From contig NZ_FOCL01000001.1 of assembly GCF_900110105.1 (NCBI RefSeq), positions 62,001 to 126,000 on the forward strand: 64,000 nucleotides of DNA, written 5' to 3'. The stretch comes from Mucilaginibacter gossypiicola. Its GTDB lineage: Bacteria > Bacteroidota > Bacteroidia > Sphingobacteriales > Sphingobacteriaceae. The position numbers and the translations under genes were made by a program. The notes beneath the pieces are model-generated. The model was not told where the DNA came from. It did not search any database and worked only from the letters and a program-made list of their open reading frames with translations. Position 1 is the first letter of the stretch. Every line of letters begins with the position of its first letter. This document shows, in pieces, positions 50,642 through 59,916 of the stretch.

Positions 50642-52429
50642 TTAATCCAACTTCAAAACTGCCATGAATGCCGACTGTGGTATCTCTACGTTACCAACCT
50701 GGCGCATGCGTTTTTTACCTTGTTTCTGTTTCTCTAACAGTTTACGTTTACGGGAGATATCACCACCGTAACATTTGGCAGTTACATCTTTACGTAAGGC
50801 TTTCACCGTTTCGCGGGCTATGATCTTGGCACCGATAGATGCCTGGATAATGATCTCGAACTGTTGACGTGGTAAAAGCTCTTTTAATTTCTCGCAGATC
50901 TTTTTACCAAAATCATAAGAGTTGCCCCGGAAAATAAGAGACGAAAGTGCGTCAACAGGCTCACTGTTTAAGCGGATATCGAGCTTAACCAAATCTGACT
51001 GGCGATAACCTATCTGGTGATAATCAAACGAAGCATAACCTTTTGAAATAGTTTTCAGCTTATCGTAAAAGTCAAATACAATCTCGCCCATTGGCATTTC
51101 GAAGATCAGCTCAACGCGCTCAGATGTAAGATATGACTGATTGGTAATAGTACCACGCTTTTGAATACAAAGCGACATTACCGGGCCAACAAATTCAGAT
51201 TTTGTGATGATGGTTGCCTTGATGTAAGGTTCTTCCACAAAATCAATTTTTGATGGGTCGGGCAAATCTGACGGGTTATTTACCGTAAACGAGTCGCCTT
51301 TTGTAGTATGGGCCAGGTACGATACGTTGGGAACGGTGGTGATCACCGTCATGTTAAACTCACGCTCCAAGCGTTCCTGGATAATCTCCATGTGCAGCAT
51401 CCCAAGGAAACCGCAACGAAAACCGAAGCCCAGTGCTGCCGATGATTCAGGTTCAAAAACCAGCGATGCATCATTCAGCTGTAATTTTGCCATTGATTCG
51501 CGGAGTTCTTCGTAATCCTCAGTATCAACAGGGTAAATGCCTGCAAATACCATTGGCTTTACCTCTTCGAAACCTTGTATTCCTTCTTCGCAAGGGCGGT
51601 CAACCTGGGTGATGGTATCACCAACCTTAACTTCTTTTGCTTCTTTAATACCTGATATGATATAACCTACGTCACCGGTTTTGATCACGTCTTTAGCTAA
51701 TGGGCGTAATTTAAGCGTACCAACCTCATCGGCAAGGTATTGCTTTTCGGTAGCTACGAATTTTACTTTATCGCCTTTGCGAATCTCGCCGTTAACAACT
51801 TTAAAATAAGCTATGATACCACGGAACGAGTTGAATACCGAATCAAATATCAAGGCCTGTAGCGGTGCTTTAGGATCACCTACCGGAGCAGGTACACGCT
51901 CAACAATTGCACGAAGAATATCATGTACTCCCATACCTGTTTTGCCCGATGCAGCAAGGATTTCCTCGCGTTTGCAACCAATCAGGTCAACTATCTGGTC
52001 TTTTACTTCCTCCGGCATAGCGCCCGGTAGGTCCATTTTATTCAGGATAGGGATAATCTCCAGGTCGTTCTCTAAAGCGAGGTACAGGTTTGAGATTGTT
52101 TGTGCCTGAATGCCCTGTGCAGCGTCAACTATCAATAATGCGCCTTCGCAAGCCGCAATTGAACGTGATACTTCATATGAAAAATCCACGTGTCCGGGCG
52201 TGTCAATCAGGTTGAGCACATATTTTTGCCCATCAAGCTCATAATCCATTTGTATGGCATGGCTTTTAATGGTGATACCGCGCTCGCGCTCTAAATCCAT
52301 ATCGTCAAGCAATTGTGCCTGCGATTCGCGCTGGGTAATAGTGTTGGTATACTCTAATAACCTATCGGCAAGTGTACTCTTACCGTGGTCGATGTGTGCT
52401 ATGATACAAAAATTACGAATGTGCTCCAT
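50642..52429 (-). CDS. lepA: translation elongation factor 4 (back-translocase)
   Basis: A 595-residue GTPase. G1 is [15 protein letters not shown]3 [12 protein letters not shown]4 NKMDLPGA. The EF-G-like domains II, III and V follow ([19 protein letters not shown]), and the LepA-specific C-terminal domain ends [19 protein letters not shown]. It acts on stalled or mis-translocated ribosomes. A TAnnTTTG box ends seven bases before the ATG, implying a nearly leaderless mRNA. Confidence 0.97.
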   Translation of the reverse strand: MEHIRNFCIIAHIDHGKSTLADRLLEYTNTITQRESQAQLLDDMDLERERGITIKSHAIQMDYELDGQKYVLNLIDTPGHVDFSYEVSRSIAACEGALLIVDAAQGIQAQTISNLYLALENDLEIIPILNKMDLPGAMPEEVKDQIVDLIGCKREEILAASGKTGMGVHDILRAIVERVPAPVGDPKAPLQALIFDSVFNSFRGIIAYFKVVNGEIRKGDKVKFVATEKQYLADEVGTLKLRPLAKDVIKTGDVGYIISGIKEAKEVKVGDTITQVDRPCEEGIQGFEEVKPMVFAGIYPVDTEDYEELRESMAKLQLNDASLVFEPESSAALGFGFRCGFLGMLHMEIIQERLEREFNMTVITTVPNVSYLAHTTKGDSFTVNNPSDLPDPSKIDFVEEPYIKATIITKSEFVGPVMSLCIQKRGTITNQSYLTSERVELIFEMPMGEIVFDFYDKLKTISKGYASFDYHQIGYRQSDLVKLDIRLNSEPVDALSSLIFRGNSYDFGKKICEKLKELLPRQQFEIIIQASIGAKIIARETVKALRKDVTAKCYGGDISRKRKLLEKQKQGKKRMRQVGNVEIPQSAFMAVLKLD

Positions 52430-52436
52430 TGAACCG

Positions 52437-52444
52437 CAAAAATA
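52437..52444 (-). promoter_or_regulatory. promoter -7 box of lepA
   Basis: Reads TATTTTTG on the minus strand and ends seven bases before the start codon at 52429. Confidence 0.6.
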
Positions 52445-52503
52445 GCTTTTTAGGATGATAATTTGGTATTGAGTTTTTTAATTGGCTTTTTATTTCTTTA
52501 ACA

Positions 52504-53262
52504 CTATAGTAACTCAAATAAACAAGCGGTTAAATTAAAGCAAAAATGAAAGAATACGCCATACCAGATAGTGTTTTCCTTTACCCTAACATAGCCAAGA
52601 AACAAAGCGAATGGGATTAACCAGAACAGGGAAATGAAGCTGAGGTGAATAATAGCAAACAAGAAAGCTGAAATAAAAATTGCCTGCCCGGTATCGGCAA
52701 TATTTAATAACGATTGTAGCAAATATCCCCTAAAGCCAAGTTCTTCAAACAAAGCCGGAGTTATAGCCGTGAAAAATATAATTAAATAGGCAGCATAGGG
52801 CATACCGGCAAAAATGGAATAATAGTAATAGTCGCGCGAGAAGATGACTATATTGATCCAGTTTGCAATGTAATGGATTAGCAGATTGCTGGCCATGGCT
52901 ATTGCTCCATACGCTGCTAATTTTTGCCACGAAAACGATGGCCAGCGGAGTACTTTTTTATAATCATTCCAGTTATAGGCAAAAAACAATACTGCGGTTC
53001 CGGCACCTATAATTTCAACAACCAGGAACCAGCCAACCGTTTTAAAGTAATCAACGAATGATGATAATGCGCATACCAGGATGTAAATACCATAGAACAA
53101 GGCTGCCTGCTTAAGCAATTGCCAGTTATGAGCAGTTTCATCGATTGCTTTATGCTCTTGCCGGTACCCGCAATTACTGCAAAACCTAACGTTAGCGGCG
53201 TTTGAGACACCGCATTGCATGCAGTGCCTTGCTTCGGTTTCTTGTTGTTGTTCGGACAGCAA
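52504..53262 (-). CDS. CPBP-family intramembrane metalloprotease with N-terminal zinc ribbon
   Basis: A 252-residue protein. Residues about 14-36 form a zinc ribbon (CMQCGVSNAANVRFCSNCGY), followed by seven to eight membrane helices. The CPBP/Abi motifs are complete: EELGFRG (EExxxR) and FAIIHLSF (FxxxH), plus a later Asn-containing helix (FHFCFNLTACL). Members cleave prenylated or membrane substrates or act in immunity and envelope functions; the substrate here is unknown. It lies four bases after a second zinc-ribbon membrane protein and is cotranscribed with it. Confidence 0.9.
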   Translation of the reverse strand: MLSEQQQETEARHCMQCGVSNAANVRFCSNCGYRQEHKAIDETAHNWQLLKQAALFYGIYILVCALSSFVDYFKTVGWFLVVEIIGAGTAVLFFAYNWNDYKKVLRWPSFSWQKLAAYGAIAMASNLLIHYIANWINIVIFSRDYYYYSIFAGMPYAAYLIIFFTAITPALFEELGFRGYLLQSLLNIADTGQAIFISAFLFAIIHLSFISLFWLIPFALFLGYVRVKENTIWYGVFFHFCFNLTACLFELL

Positions 53263-53266
53263 AGGA

Positions 53267-53809
53267 CTAAGCTATATGTTTTTCTTTCCTGATTTTTTCG
53301 ATTTCCATTGCCGATTTGATGCCTTTGATCATGTAACCAATGATCACGATTTTTATAATAATGCCCTTGGCGATTGATATTGGCTCAACTATGGCGTTTA
53401 ATACCTGCACAATCACATACAGGGACAAGCCTGATATAATACAGGCTAAGGGTTTCTTTTTGCTATAAGCGCCCAAAACCAAAAATATAGCTGCCATTAT
53501 TAAATCGGTAATGACTACAGTTACCACATCTTCATCATCTTTATGTATGAAAAAATATACAAGGCCGCTCAAAATAAAAATGCCTGCAAGGTAATATAAT
53601 GTGTTGCTCGCCTGTCTGAGTGTTTTATTATAGGTAAAAATATCTATTTCTTCAACCTGCCGTTCAGAAATAAATATGTTTTGTTCGGCTTCAGTTCCCT
53701 TTAACGGATAGCCACATTGAGTACAAAAAGTATCTTCGGGTTTTGCTTGCGTGTTGCAGTGTGCACAGTTTTCCGTTAATTGAACGGCTGCAGGAATTTG
53801 ATTTTCCAT
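53267..53809 (-). CDS. zinc-ribbon membrane protein
   Basis: A 180-residue protein with an N-terminal zinc ribbon (CAHCNTQAKPEDTFCTQCGY, residues about 15-34) and four predicted membrane helices (TLYYLAGIFILSGLVYFFI, VVTVVITDLIMAAIFLVLGA, LACIISGLSLYVIVQVLNAI, GIIIKIVIIGYMIKG). The ribbon is of the same type as that of the next gene, which starts four bases downstream, so the two products probably work together at the inner membrane. There is no known function. Confidence 0.85.
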   Translation of the reverse strand: MENQIPAAVQLTENCAHCNTQAKPEDTFCTQCGYPLKGTEAEQNIFISERQVEEIDIFTYNKTLRQASNTLYYLAGIFILSGLVYFFIHKDDEDVVTVVITDLIMAAIFLVLGAYSKKKPLACIISGLSLYVIVQVLNAIVEPISIAKGIIIKIVIIGYMIKGIKSAMEIEKIRKEKHIA

Positions 53810-53922
53810 TTAATTTTGTGATAAGGACATAAATATTACACGAATATAATTATTGAAATTTAATTGTGTAATAAAACAAATAATTTAGCCTGGGCAGATT
53901 TGATGATTCTGTTATCGCCGCT

Positions 53923-54798
53923 ATGTTTAAAAACTTTATCTCCGATATTTTATTAAATCATATTCAAAGCAAACTTAATATTAGCGTCATTAATGTTGAT
54001 GCAGTGAGCGGTGGCGATATAAACAATGTTTACCGTTTGCAGTGCGATGACTACAGTTATCTATTAAAAGTAAATGACAGGTATAAATACCCCGATATGT
54101 TTGCGAAAGAGCAGCAGGGATTGGATGCCATTCGTGAAACTAACGCAATTGCAGTTCCTGAGGTTGTTTTGCAGGGAGAGTTTGGCAATGAGAGCTATCT
54201 TATATTAGAATGGATAAATGTTGGTTCGGCTAATATGCTTGCCTCTTCTAAGTTAGGGATGCAGCTTACACATTTGCATAAAAGTACCAACCCCAGGTTT
54301 GGTTTTTATACTAATAACTATACGGGGTCGCTAATTCAAACTAATAATTGGTATACCACTTGGAGCGATTTTTTTATTGAGCAGCGATTGCAGCCAATGG
54401 TTAAGATGGCGGCAGATAAGAATGAACTTACCAGGAACGACGTTCACCAGTTTGATCAGCTCTATAAAAAGCTCCCAGGTTTATTTACCGAAGAGCCGCC
54501 TGCATTGCTTCACGGTGATCTTTGGGGAGGCAATTATTTGATTGATACAGATGGAAAACCTTATCTGATCGATCCGGCGGTTAGCTATGGAAACAGGGAG
54601 TTTGATATAGCAATGACTACACTTTTTGGCGGTTTTGATCGTGCTTTTTATGAGGCTTACAATAACGAATTCCCTTTACAGCATGGCTGGCAACAACGGC
54701 TTAAGCTTTGGAATTTATATCCCTTGCTGATTCATGTAAACCTGTTTGGCGGTATGTACGCCAAACAGGTTGGAGAAAATCTTTCGTTATTTATTTAG
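53923..54798 (+). CDS. fructosamine kinase family protein
   Basis: A 291-residue protein of the protein-kinase-like/aminoglycoside phosphotransferase fold. The ATP-binding Lys is in YSYLLKVNDRY, the catalytic loop is LLHGDLWGGNYLID, and the Mg-binding Asp lies in LIDPAVSYGNREFDIAM. The C-terminal GGFDRAFYEAYN follows the family. Members phosphorylate fructosamines or ribulosamines on glycated proteins to repair them. It overlaps the convergent gene by four bases at the 3' end. Confidence 0.92.
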   Translation: MFKNFISDILLNHIQSKLNISVINVDAVSGGDINNVYRLQCDDYSYLLKVNDRYKYPDMFAKEQQGLDAIRETNAIAVPEVVLQGEFGNESYLILEWINVGSANMLASSKLGMQLTHLHKSTNPRFGFYTNNYTGSLIQTNNWYTTWSDFFIEQRLQPMVKMAADKNELTRNDVHQFDQLYKKLPGLFTEEPPALLHGDLWGGNYLIDTDGKPYLIDPAVSYGNREFDIAMTTLFGGFDRAFYEAYNNEFPLQHGWQQRLKLWNLYPLLIHVNLFGGMYAKQVGENLSLFI

Positions 54799-56429
54799 TT
54801 TGTGCCTTGTACGAAGGTTGGTGTTTCGGATACATTTACGGTTAATTTCCCATCTACCGTATTAACCTGGGTTGTAACTACAGCATCTGCGCCTGTTTTT
54901 AAAGTATAAATGTTGGCTTTGGGAGTACCAAGGTCAAGGGTATAGGTACCAGTACGTGCCCTAAAGTCGGGAATTGTTAGGGCATACATGATTTGCGAAC
55001 CAGATAAATATTTATCAACCAATGGATCGGCATTAATGGTTCCTGCATAAGTATAACTTCCCATTAATTTTGATGTTTGCAGTATAAAGTCGGCTGCTGG
55101 TCTGCGCTTTCCATTTTCGGCCAGGCCCGATGTTGCATATTGAACATCAACATTTGGGGTATCATCAAACAGCTGGTAGTAAAATACACGCTGAATGCCA
55201 TGCCTGATGTAAAGTAAGGAGGTCCTCAAAATCCAGTCGGCCTGTGTATCCTTTGGTAATTTATCGCCCACATATAGGGCTTTCTGATAGCTGCCCTGGT
55301 TTATATCATAGCCGGATTCGGTTACCCACACCGGAATTGGTTTAGCTAAAGAGTTTGCATATTGAACAAATGAGTCGGCAATTTGGCCTGCCATAGAAAG
55401 TTCAGGAGGAAGACCTATGGTGGCAGATTCATGAGTTAAAATATTGCCATTATTGTTATAGTAGTGATAATTGATGATGTCAAAACAAAGGTCAACACTA
55501 CCATCTGCACGGTAACCACGATTAGTACGGCACCACTCTACCATCTTCTTTACAAAATCCACATTGGCTGTAGCTAATCCGCCCATGACAACTTTCATGT
55601 TTGGATCAGCATTTTTTACACCAGCATTCTTGCCTAATTTTCCTTTGTCGCCATCATAGAAGGCCGACATGTTGGCGGCATATTCTTCGGCGGTTTGTTG
55701 TGTTGCTGGGCCTTTCCACCATTTATCACGCTCATTATCACATTCAACGTACGATACAACGCTCATGCCTACCTTTACCTGGTTTGGCGGATCGTTAGTC
55801 CAGCGGACACTTGAGTCAACTTTTACCAGCGATCTGTCAATATTTGCATTGTAACCATAGCGGGCGGCAAACTGAAATGCCATATGTGCCTGGTCAATAT
55901 AACTTGCCGGATCGGCTTTGCTTAAACCATAAAGGAGAGGCGCATTTTCGAGGTCCTGCATATCATTAGGATAGGTATTTACCAGCCATGGCGGACAGTT
56001 CTTTATATCTGCCAAAATCAAAATCCCATCCTGTTTGCAACGGGTATAGATAAGGTCATAATCCCAGCTGCCTTCATGTGTAGGGCTGAAAGTATAATTG
56101 CCTTTTGTACTCTCCATCCGTGCCCATCCAAGATAGTGCCTTACGCCGCTGAATGATTTGATTAGCGACATATTGGTTTCATAGATTGTACTTTTTAGAT
56201 TAGGATTAGCAGGATCCTGCAGGAAGTTCCACTCATAAGCATTAATGCCAAACATATCTTTCAACTGAACGCCAACACCGCTGTATGAGCTTAGCTTTAG
56301 ATTAGCTCCGGCTGAGATTTTCCCAGAGTTTTTTTCGGGTGAAATAATTTTTTCCGGACGGCATCTGCCAAATAAAAAGGTAGAGAATAAAATGACTGTC
56401 AGGATTTTACTTTGAAATAGGATTTGCAT
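54795..56429 (-). CDS. secreted glycosidase-like protein, probable (beta/alpha)8 fold of clan GH-A
   Basis: A 544-residue protein from ATG 56429 (MQILFQSKILTVILFSTFLFGRC); the in-frame ATG at 56453 is an alternative. The N-terminal signal ends in a Cys, but the preceding FGR does not match a normal lipobox. A TIM-barrel domain (about 60-420) has a putative acid/base Glu in SYVECDNERDKWW and a putative nucleophile Glu in PVWVTESGYD, the pattern of retaining clan-A enzymes such as GH39/GH5-like families. A C-terminal beta domain (LDLGTPKANIYTLKTGAD) follows. The family and substrate cannot be fixed without a search. It is monocistronic. Confidence 0.78.
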   Translation of the reverse strand: MQILFQSKILTVILFSTFLFGRCRPEKIISPEKNSGKISAGANLKLSSYSGVGVQLKDMFGINAYEWNFLQDPANPNLKSTIYETNMSLIKSFSGVRHYLGWARMESTKGNYTFSPTHEGSWDYDLIYTRCKQDGILILADIKNCPPWLVNTYPNDMQDLENAPLLYGLSKADPASYIDQAHMAFQFAARYGYNANIDRSLVKVDSSVRWTNDPPNQVKVGMSVVSYVECDNERDKWWKGPATQQTAEEYAANMSAFYDGDKGKLGKNAGVKNADPNMKVVMGGLATANVDFVKKMVEWCRTNRGYRADGSVDLCFDIINYHYYNNNGNILTHESATIGLPPELSMAGQIADSFVQYANSLAKPIPVWVTESGYDINQGSYQKALYVGDKLPKDTQADWILRTSLLYIRHGIQRVFYYQLFDDTPNVDVQYATSGLAENGKRRPAADFILQTSKLMGSYTYAGTINADPLVDKYLSGSQIMYALTIPDFRARTGTYTLDLGTPKANIYTLKTGADAVVTTQVNTVDGKLTVNVSETPTFVQGTN

Positions 56430-56453
56430 GCCCCGTTGCGATTTTGTGCTCAT

Positions 56454-56803
56454 AAGCTACAATTAATAAAGATTAATAAAAAAACATATTTAATGTTTTC
56501 AGAGGCAGCGGAAACCGCATAACTATCCCATGAACCTTTCGGAGTTATTTTTTTATTTAAAGTTTCAGGAATATGAGTAGTAGTGTAGTTATGTGTGTTT
56601 TAACGTATAGTTTAGGCTTGGGGTTACGTTACTCTTTAAAGTTTTATAAATAATGTATAATTAATTTATTTTTAGATAGTTATGGTATTTTCCATGGCGC
56701 TTTTGAAGGTGAGTGAACGGATCGGTTAAAAGTTATATAACTTTTATTTAATATATAGAATAACGATTTTATGGTTTGATGTAAGAGTTGGCCGGGATGT
56801 AAA
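56454..56803. other. AT-rich intergenic region, no gene seen
   Basis: About 350 bases upstream of the clan-A glycosidase gene and downstream of the 56871 lipoprotein gene. There is no plausible frame or strong hairpin before the terminator at 56805. The promoter of the glycosidase gene should lie at the left end, but no clear TAnnTTTG was seen. Confidence 0.5.
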
Positions 56804-56804
56804 T

Positions 56805-56833
56805 AAAAAAATCCCGAGCCAAATGGACCGGGA
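56805..56833 (-). terminator. intrinsic terminator after the lipocalin-like lipoprotein gene
   Basis: On the minus strand TCCCGGTCC (56833-56825) and GGCTCGGGA (56820-56812) pair with two internal mismatches around a four-base loop; a T-tract corresponds to the A-run 56805-56811. Confidence 0.7.
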
Positions 56834-56870
56834 CTTTTATATATTATTGAGTTATTTTATATCATAAAAT

Positions 56871-57338
56871 TTATTTCACCTTTACATAGGTTTCAATAAT
56901 TTCATGATCAACTTTTAGGCTATCTATCTTTTCGATGCCTTTTTGTACCAATGTATCATTGCTTACCGTGAGTTTAAATTTGAAATCCCGGTTTTCCCAA
57001 TCGCGGGCATCGCAATAAGCCAGGTGCTCGGTATAATCATCACCGGATAGGGTATAGGTGCCGGCACCCGACGAATAAACCGGTTTGGCAGTTTTGCCGT
57101 GTACCAGGTCATGTGTAAAAAAGGCAAAGTTAGTGGCGTTAAACATCTTAAACATTTCCTGATCTTTTGGAGGGGTAGTTACAGCAGTATCGCCTTTAGT
57201 GATGCTTTTGCTTGATATCAGGTGCCAGGTTCCGTCAAGTTTGCCGGCAGGTTGTACCGTTTCTGTAGTTTGTTTTTGCGGATTGCTGCATGAGGCAAGC
57301 GCAAGCAATAAAAAAGATGCTAAGTAATAGGTTCTCAT
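56871..57338 (-). CDS. hypothetical lipoprotein, lipocalin-like
   Basis: A 155-residue protein from ATG 57338 (MRTYYLASFLLLALASCSN). Longer in-frame starts up to 57386 run into the terminator of the next gene and are rejected. The lipobox LASC gives cleavage before a Cys. The mature part begins KLDGTWHLISSKSI and has GAGTYTLSGDDYTEHLAYC, FKFKLTVSNDTLVQKG: a GxW start and beta-strand spacing like a small lipocalin/calycin. No partner is adjacent. It probably binds a small ligand or is structural at the envelope; the function is unknown. Confidence 0.75.
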   Translation of the reverse strand: MRTYYLASFLLLALASCSNPQKQTTETVQPAGKLDGTWHLISSKSITKGDTAVTTPPKDQEMFKMFNATNFAFFTHDLVHGKTAKPVYSSGAGTYTLSGDDYTEHLAYCDARDWENRDFKFKLTVSNDTLVQKGIEKIDSLKVDHEIIETYVKVK

Positions 57339-57375
57339 GGTGTTAATAAAGGTTATTGATATACAATAATAGCAT

Positions 57376-57414
57376 AAAAAAAGCATCGGCTATCACATTT
57401 GCCGATGCTTTTTT
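57376..57414. terminator. bidirectional terminator after the response-regulator gene
   Basis: AAAAAAGCATCGGC (57377-57390) and GCCGATGCTTTTTT (57401-57414) are exact reverse complements with a 10-base loop. It ends the minus-strand gene at 57436 and could also stop read-through on the plus strand. Confidence 0.93.
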
Positions 57415-57435
57415 AAATAATTTCAAAAGTTTATG

Positions 57436-58821
57436 TTACTCGCCGCGCTTTAGGCCAAACTTTTCAATTTTGCTGTATAGGTGACTGCGTTGGATATCGA
57501 TATCATCAGCAGTTTTTGAAACGTTCCAGTTGTTTTTTTCCAGCTTGAATTTGATGTATTCGCGCTCTGCAAAGTCTTTATATTCCTGAAAGTTATTGAA
57601 CTGGTCAAAGTCTGTTTGCGGGGCAGGAGCGGCTGTGCTACCAGCACCAACTGCAGCCGGTGCAGATGGGTTTGCAAATGCCCTCACATCATTATCCGTA
57701 ATAACTTTATCGCTCAGGATAATCAAACGCTCAACCATGTTGCGCAGTTCGCGGATATTTCCGGTCCAGGGCAGGGCTTTAAGTGCATCTAATGCAGCAT
57801 CTGATATCTTTTTAACCGGCATGCCGTATTCGTTGCAAATTTCATCTAAAAAGCTTTGAGTTAGCAACGTGATATCGTCTTTACGTTCAATAAGCGGTGG
57901 TACATGGATCAATATTACGCTTAAACGATGGTACAAGTCCATACGGAAATTACCTGCCTCAATTTCTTTAAGCAAATCCTTATTGGTTGCCGCTACCACA
58001 CGTACATCAACATCAATTTCCTTTTCGCCGCCTACGCGGGTTATTTTATTTTCCTGCAGCGCGCGTAAAACCTTAGCTTGCGCCGACTGGCTCATATCAC
58101 CAATCTCATCTAAAAAAAGCGTGCCGCCATTTGCCGATTCAAATTTGCCAATGCGTTGTTTAATTGCCGATGTAAACGAACCTTTTTCGTGACCGAATAA
58201 TTCGCTTTCTATCAATTCAGATGGAATAGCCGCGCAGTTAACCTCAATAATAGGCGCACCTGAGCGATTTGATTTTTCGTGCAGCCAGCGTGCAACCAGT
58301 TCTTTACCGCTACCGTTGGCTCCTGTAACCAATACACGGGCGTCGGTAGGGGCTACACGGTCGATAGTTTCTTTGATCTTGACAATAGCCTGCGATTCGC
58401 CTAATATAGGGCGTACCTTTGATACTTTACGTTTAAGTACCTTGGCTTCAACAACCAGGCTACCTCTGTCAAGTGCGTTGCGAACGGTGATCAGCAGGCG
58501 GTTTAGGTCGGGCGGTTTGGAGATAAAGTCAAATGCCCCTTTTTTACTGGCTTCCACAGCGGTTTCAACTGTACCGTGGCCTGATATCATTATAAATGGA
58601 AGATCGGGTTTAATGGCGAGGCCTTCGGTAAGTACCTCCATACCATCCATGCGGTTCATTTTAATGTCGCACAGTACCAGATCATAGTCTTTTTTTTCAA
58701 TCAACTGAAGACCGTCAACGCCGTTATCTACGTCTTCAACCTCGTAATCCTCGTATTCTAAAATCTCGCGAAGCGTATTACGTATTGACCGCTCATCATC
58801 AATTATTAAAATTTTAGCCAT
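57436..58821 (-). CDS. sigma-54-type (NtrC-family) response regulator
   Basis: A 461-residue protein. The receiver domain has phospho-acceptor D52 in LVLCDIKMN and the acidic pair DD at 8-9. The AAA+ domain (about 145-375) has Walker A GANGSGKE, Walker B GGTLFLDEIGD and R-finger region ELFGHEKGSFTSAIKQ. The C-terminal Fis-type HTH is WNVSKTADDIDIQRSHLYSKI. The position of the canonical GAFTGA loop, which contacts sigma-54, reads GSFTSA. It should activate sigma-54 promoters when phosphorylated. The cognate kinase is not adjacent. Confidence 0.93.
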   Translation of the reverse strand: MAKILIIDDERSIRNTLREILEYEDYEVEDVDNGVDGLQLIEKKDYDLVLCDIKMNRMDGMEVLTEGLAIKPDLPFIMISGHGTVETAVEASKKGAFDFISKPPDLNRLLITVRNALDRGSLVVEAKVLKRKVSKVRPILGESQAIVKIKETIDRVAPTDARVLVTGANGSGKELVARWLHEKSNRSGAPIIEVNCAAIPSELIESELFGHEKGSFTSAIKQRIGKFESANGGTLFLDEIGDMSQSAQAKVLRALQENKITRVGGEKEIDVDVRVVAATNKDLLKEIEAGNFRMDLYHRLSVILIHVPPLIERKDDITLLTQSFLDEICNEYGMPVKKISDAALDALKALPWTGNIRELRNMVERLIILSDKVITDNDVRAFANPSAPAAVGAGSTAAPAPQTDFDQFNNFQEYKDFAEREYIKFKLEKNNWNVSKTADDIDIQRSHLYSKIEKFGLKRGE

Positions 58822-58968
58822 GTTTTATAATTATGTACCGATAGTAATTGTTATTTGCTAATATATGGGTTTGTATAGAAAAACAAACACTTTTAATGTG
58901 CTATAAAGGTTTAGGACAGGTAAATGTTTGCAACATTATGAAATTTATTGAAAATAATTGGCACAAAT

Positions 58969-58997
58969 AAAAAACCCCTCGCTTTACAGCAAGGGGT
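58969..58997 (-). terminator. intrinsic terminator of rnpB
   Basis: On the minus strand ACCCCTT (58997-58991) and GAGGGGT (58980-58974) pair with one wobble around GCTGTAAAGC, followed by T's to 58969. Confidence 0.85.
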
Positions 58998-59000
58998 AGT

Positions 59001-59392
59001 ACAGCAGCAAACCTATAAGCCGGGTTCTGTTTTGCCTTGTTAAAGGGCAATTTCTATCATTTATCTGGCCCTGTTATCACTAACAGGTTTAAACAACCTA
59101 CCCATCCTAACGACCTGCCTTGCGGCAGATACGGGAGCGAGCAACTCCGCTTTCAGGACCTATTTGGTTTTTCAACTCCTGAGGTTTACCGTCATAGCCG
59201 GTCGCCCGGTTATGCCGTGAGCTCTTACCTCACGTTTTCACCCTTACCCACCTAAGCGGGCGGTATTTTCTCTGTGGCACTTTGCTGTCGCCGGCTGCCG
59301 GCGCCTTCCCGTTAGGAAGCAGGATGCTCTATGTTGCCCGGACTTTCCTCCGCCAAACAAAGCTGGCAGCGATAGAACGTTTTGCGGCGATA
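59001..59392 (-). ncRNA. rnpB: RNase P RNA (class A)
   Basis: Read on the minus strand, the conserved core is clear: GAGGAAAGTCCGGGCAACAT near the 5' end (CR-I; 59353-59334), the AGAGCA and AGGAAGCG-type P-region that follows, GGGTAAGGGTGAAAACGTG mid-molecule, and the 3' CR-V region with AGAACCCGGCTTATAGG (59028-59012). P1 is formed by GCCGCAAA at the 5' end and TTTGCTGC at the 3' end, so ends are given to within a few bases. It is the catalytic RNA that trims the 5' leader of pre-tRNAs. Its own terminator follows, and a TAnnTTTA box (59391-59398) precedes it. Coding frames inside this region are spurious. Confidence 0.95.
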
Positions 59393-59417
59393 AAGGTACG
59401 GAATTTTTTGCGGTTCG

Positions 59418-59491
59418 TTGTTGATAGTTCATGGACTATCAACAATGGTCGACTGACATTTTTGCTATGAACCATCAACCATGATCTATGG
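59418..59491. repeat. intergenic palindrome family B, copy 2
   Basis: TTGTTGATAGT (59418-59428) and ACTATCAACAA (59435-59445) form an 11-base stem around TCATGG. The words GAACCATCAACCATGATCTATGG follow to 59491. It lies between rnpB and the cytochrome c gene and shares the word ATAGTTCATGG with copy 1. Confidence 0.75.
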
Positions 59492-59499
59492 ACAAAAAG

Positions 59500-59916
59500 C
59501 TATTTGCAGTTTTTTAAATCATCCTGAACCTGCTGCAAGCTAATAGTGCCCATTTTATTACCGAAGGAATTGGCAACATATGTAAGCACTTTGGCGATTT
59601 CAAGCGGCGCTATGTCATCGGCCTGCATCTGGTCATCAAAAGAACGACCGGCTACGGTTATTTTCCCTTTAAGGCCGTTTTTGATAAAACAGGCGAGTGT
59701 TGCCTTATTGTTTTTTAGATAAGTTGAATCTGTTAATGGTGGGATAAGTGATGACAGGCCCTGACCTTTATCGCCATGACAATTTTGACAGTGTTGCTGA
59801 TAAACAAGGCTGCCTGCAGAATAATAGCGTTTAAACTCAATTTGATCGTCGCTTTGGCATGATGCGCCAATCACAATTAACAAAATAGCTATAGCGCCTA
59901 TTACCTTTATCTTCAT
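59500..59916 (-). CDS. c-type cytochrome, lipoprotein or secreted
   Basis: A 138-residue protein with a hydrophobic N-terminus (GAIAILLIVIGASC) that reads as a lipoprotein signal with Cys at about residue 20. It has a single heme-binding motif CQNCH and an axial Met candidate in DDQMQADDIAPLEI. This is a small monoheme class-I cytochrome. It follows the SCO gene with a four-base overlap, which links it to cytochrome oxidase assembly or to a respiratory chain at the outer face of the inner membrane. No oxidase subunit gene is present here. Confidence 0.88.
   Translation of the reverse strand: MKIKVIGAIAILLIVIGASCQSDDQIEFKRYYSAGSLVYQQHCQNCHGDKGQGLSSLIPPLTDSTYLKNNKATLACFIKNGLKGKITVAGRSFDDQMQADDIAPLEIAKVLTYVANSFGNKMGTISLQQVQDDLKNCK

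Noticed and set aside
59244..59432. Short frames on both strands between 59037 and 59470
   Set aside because: They fall inside the RNase P RNA gene, whose conserved core explains the sequence.
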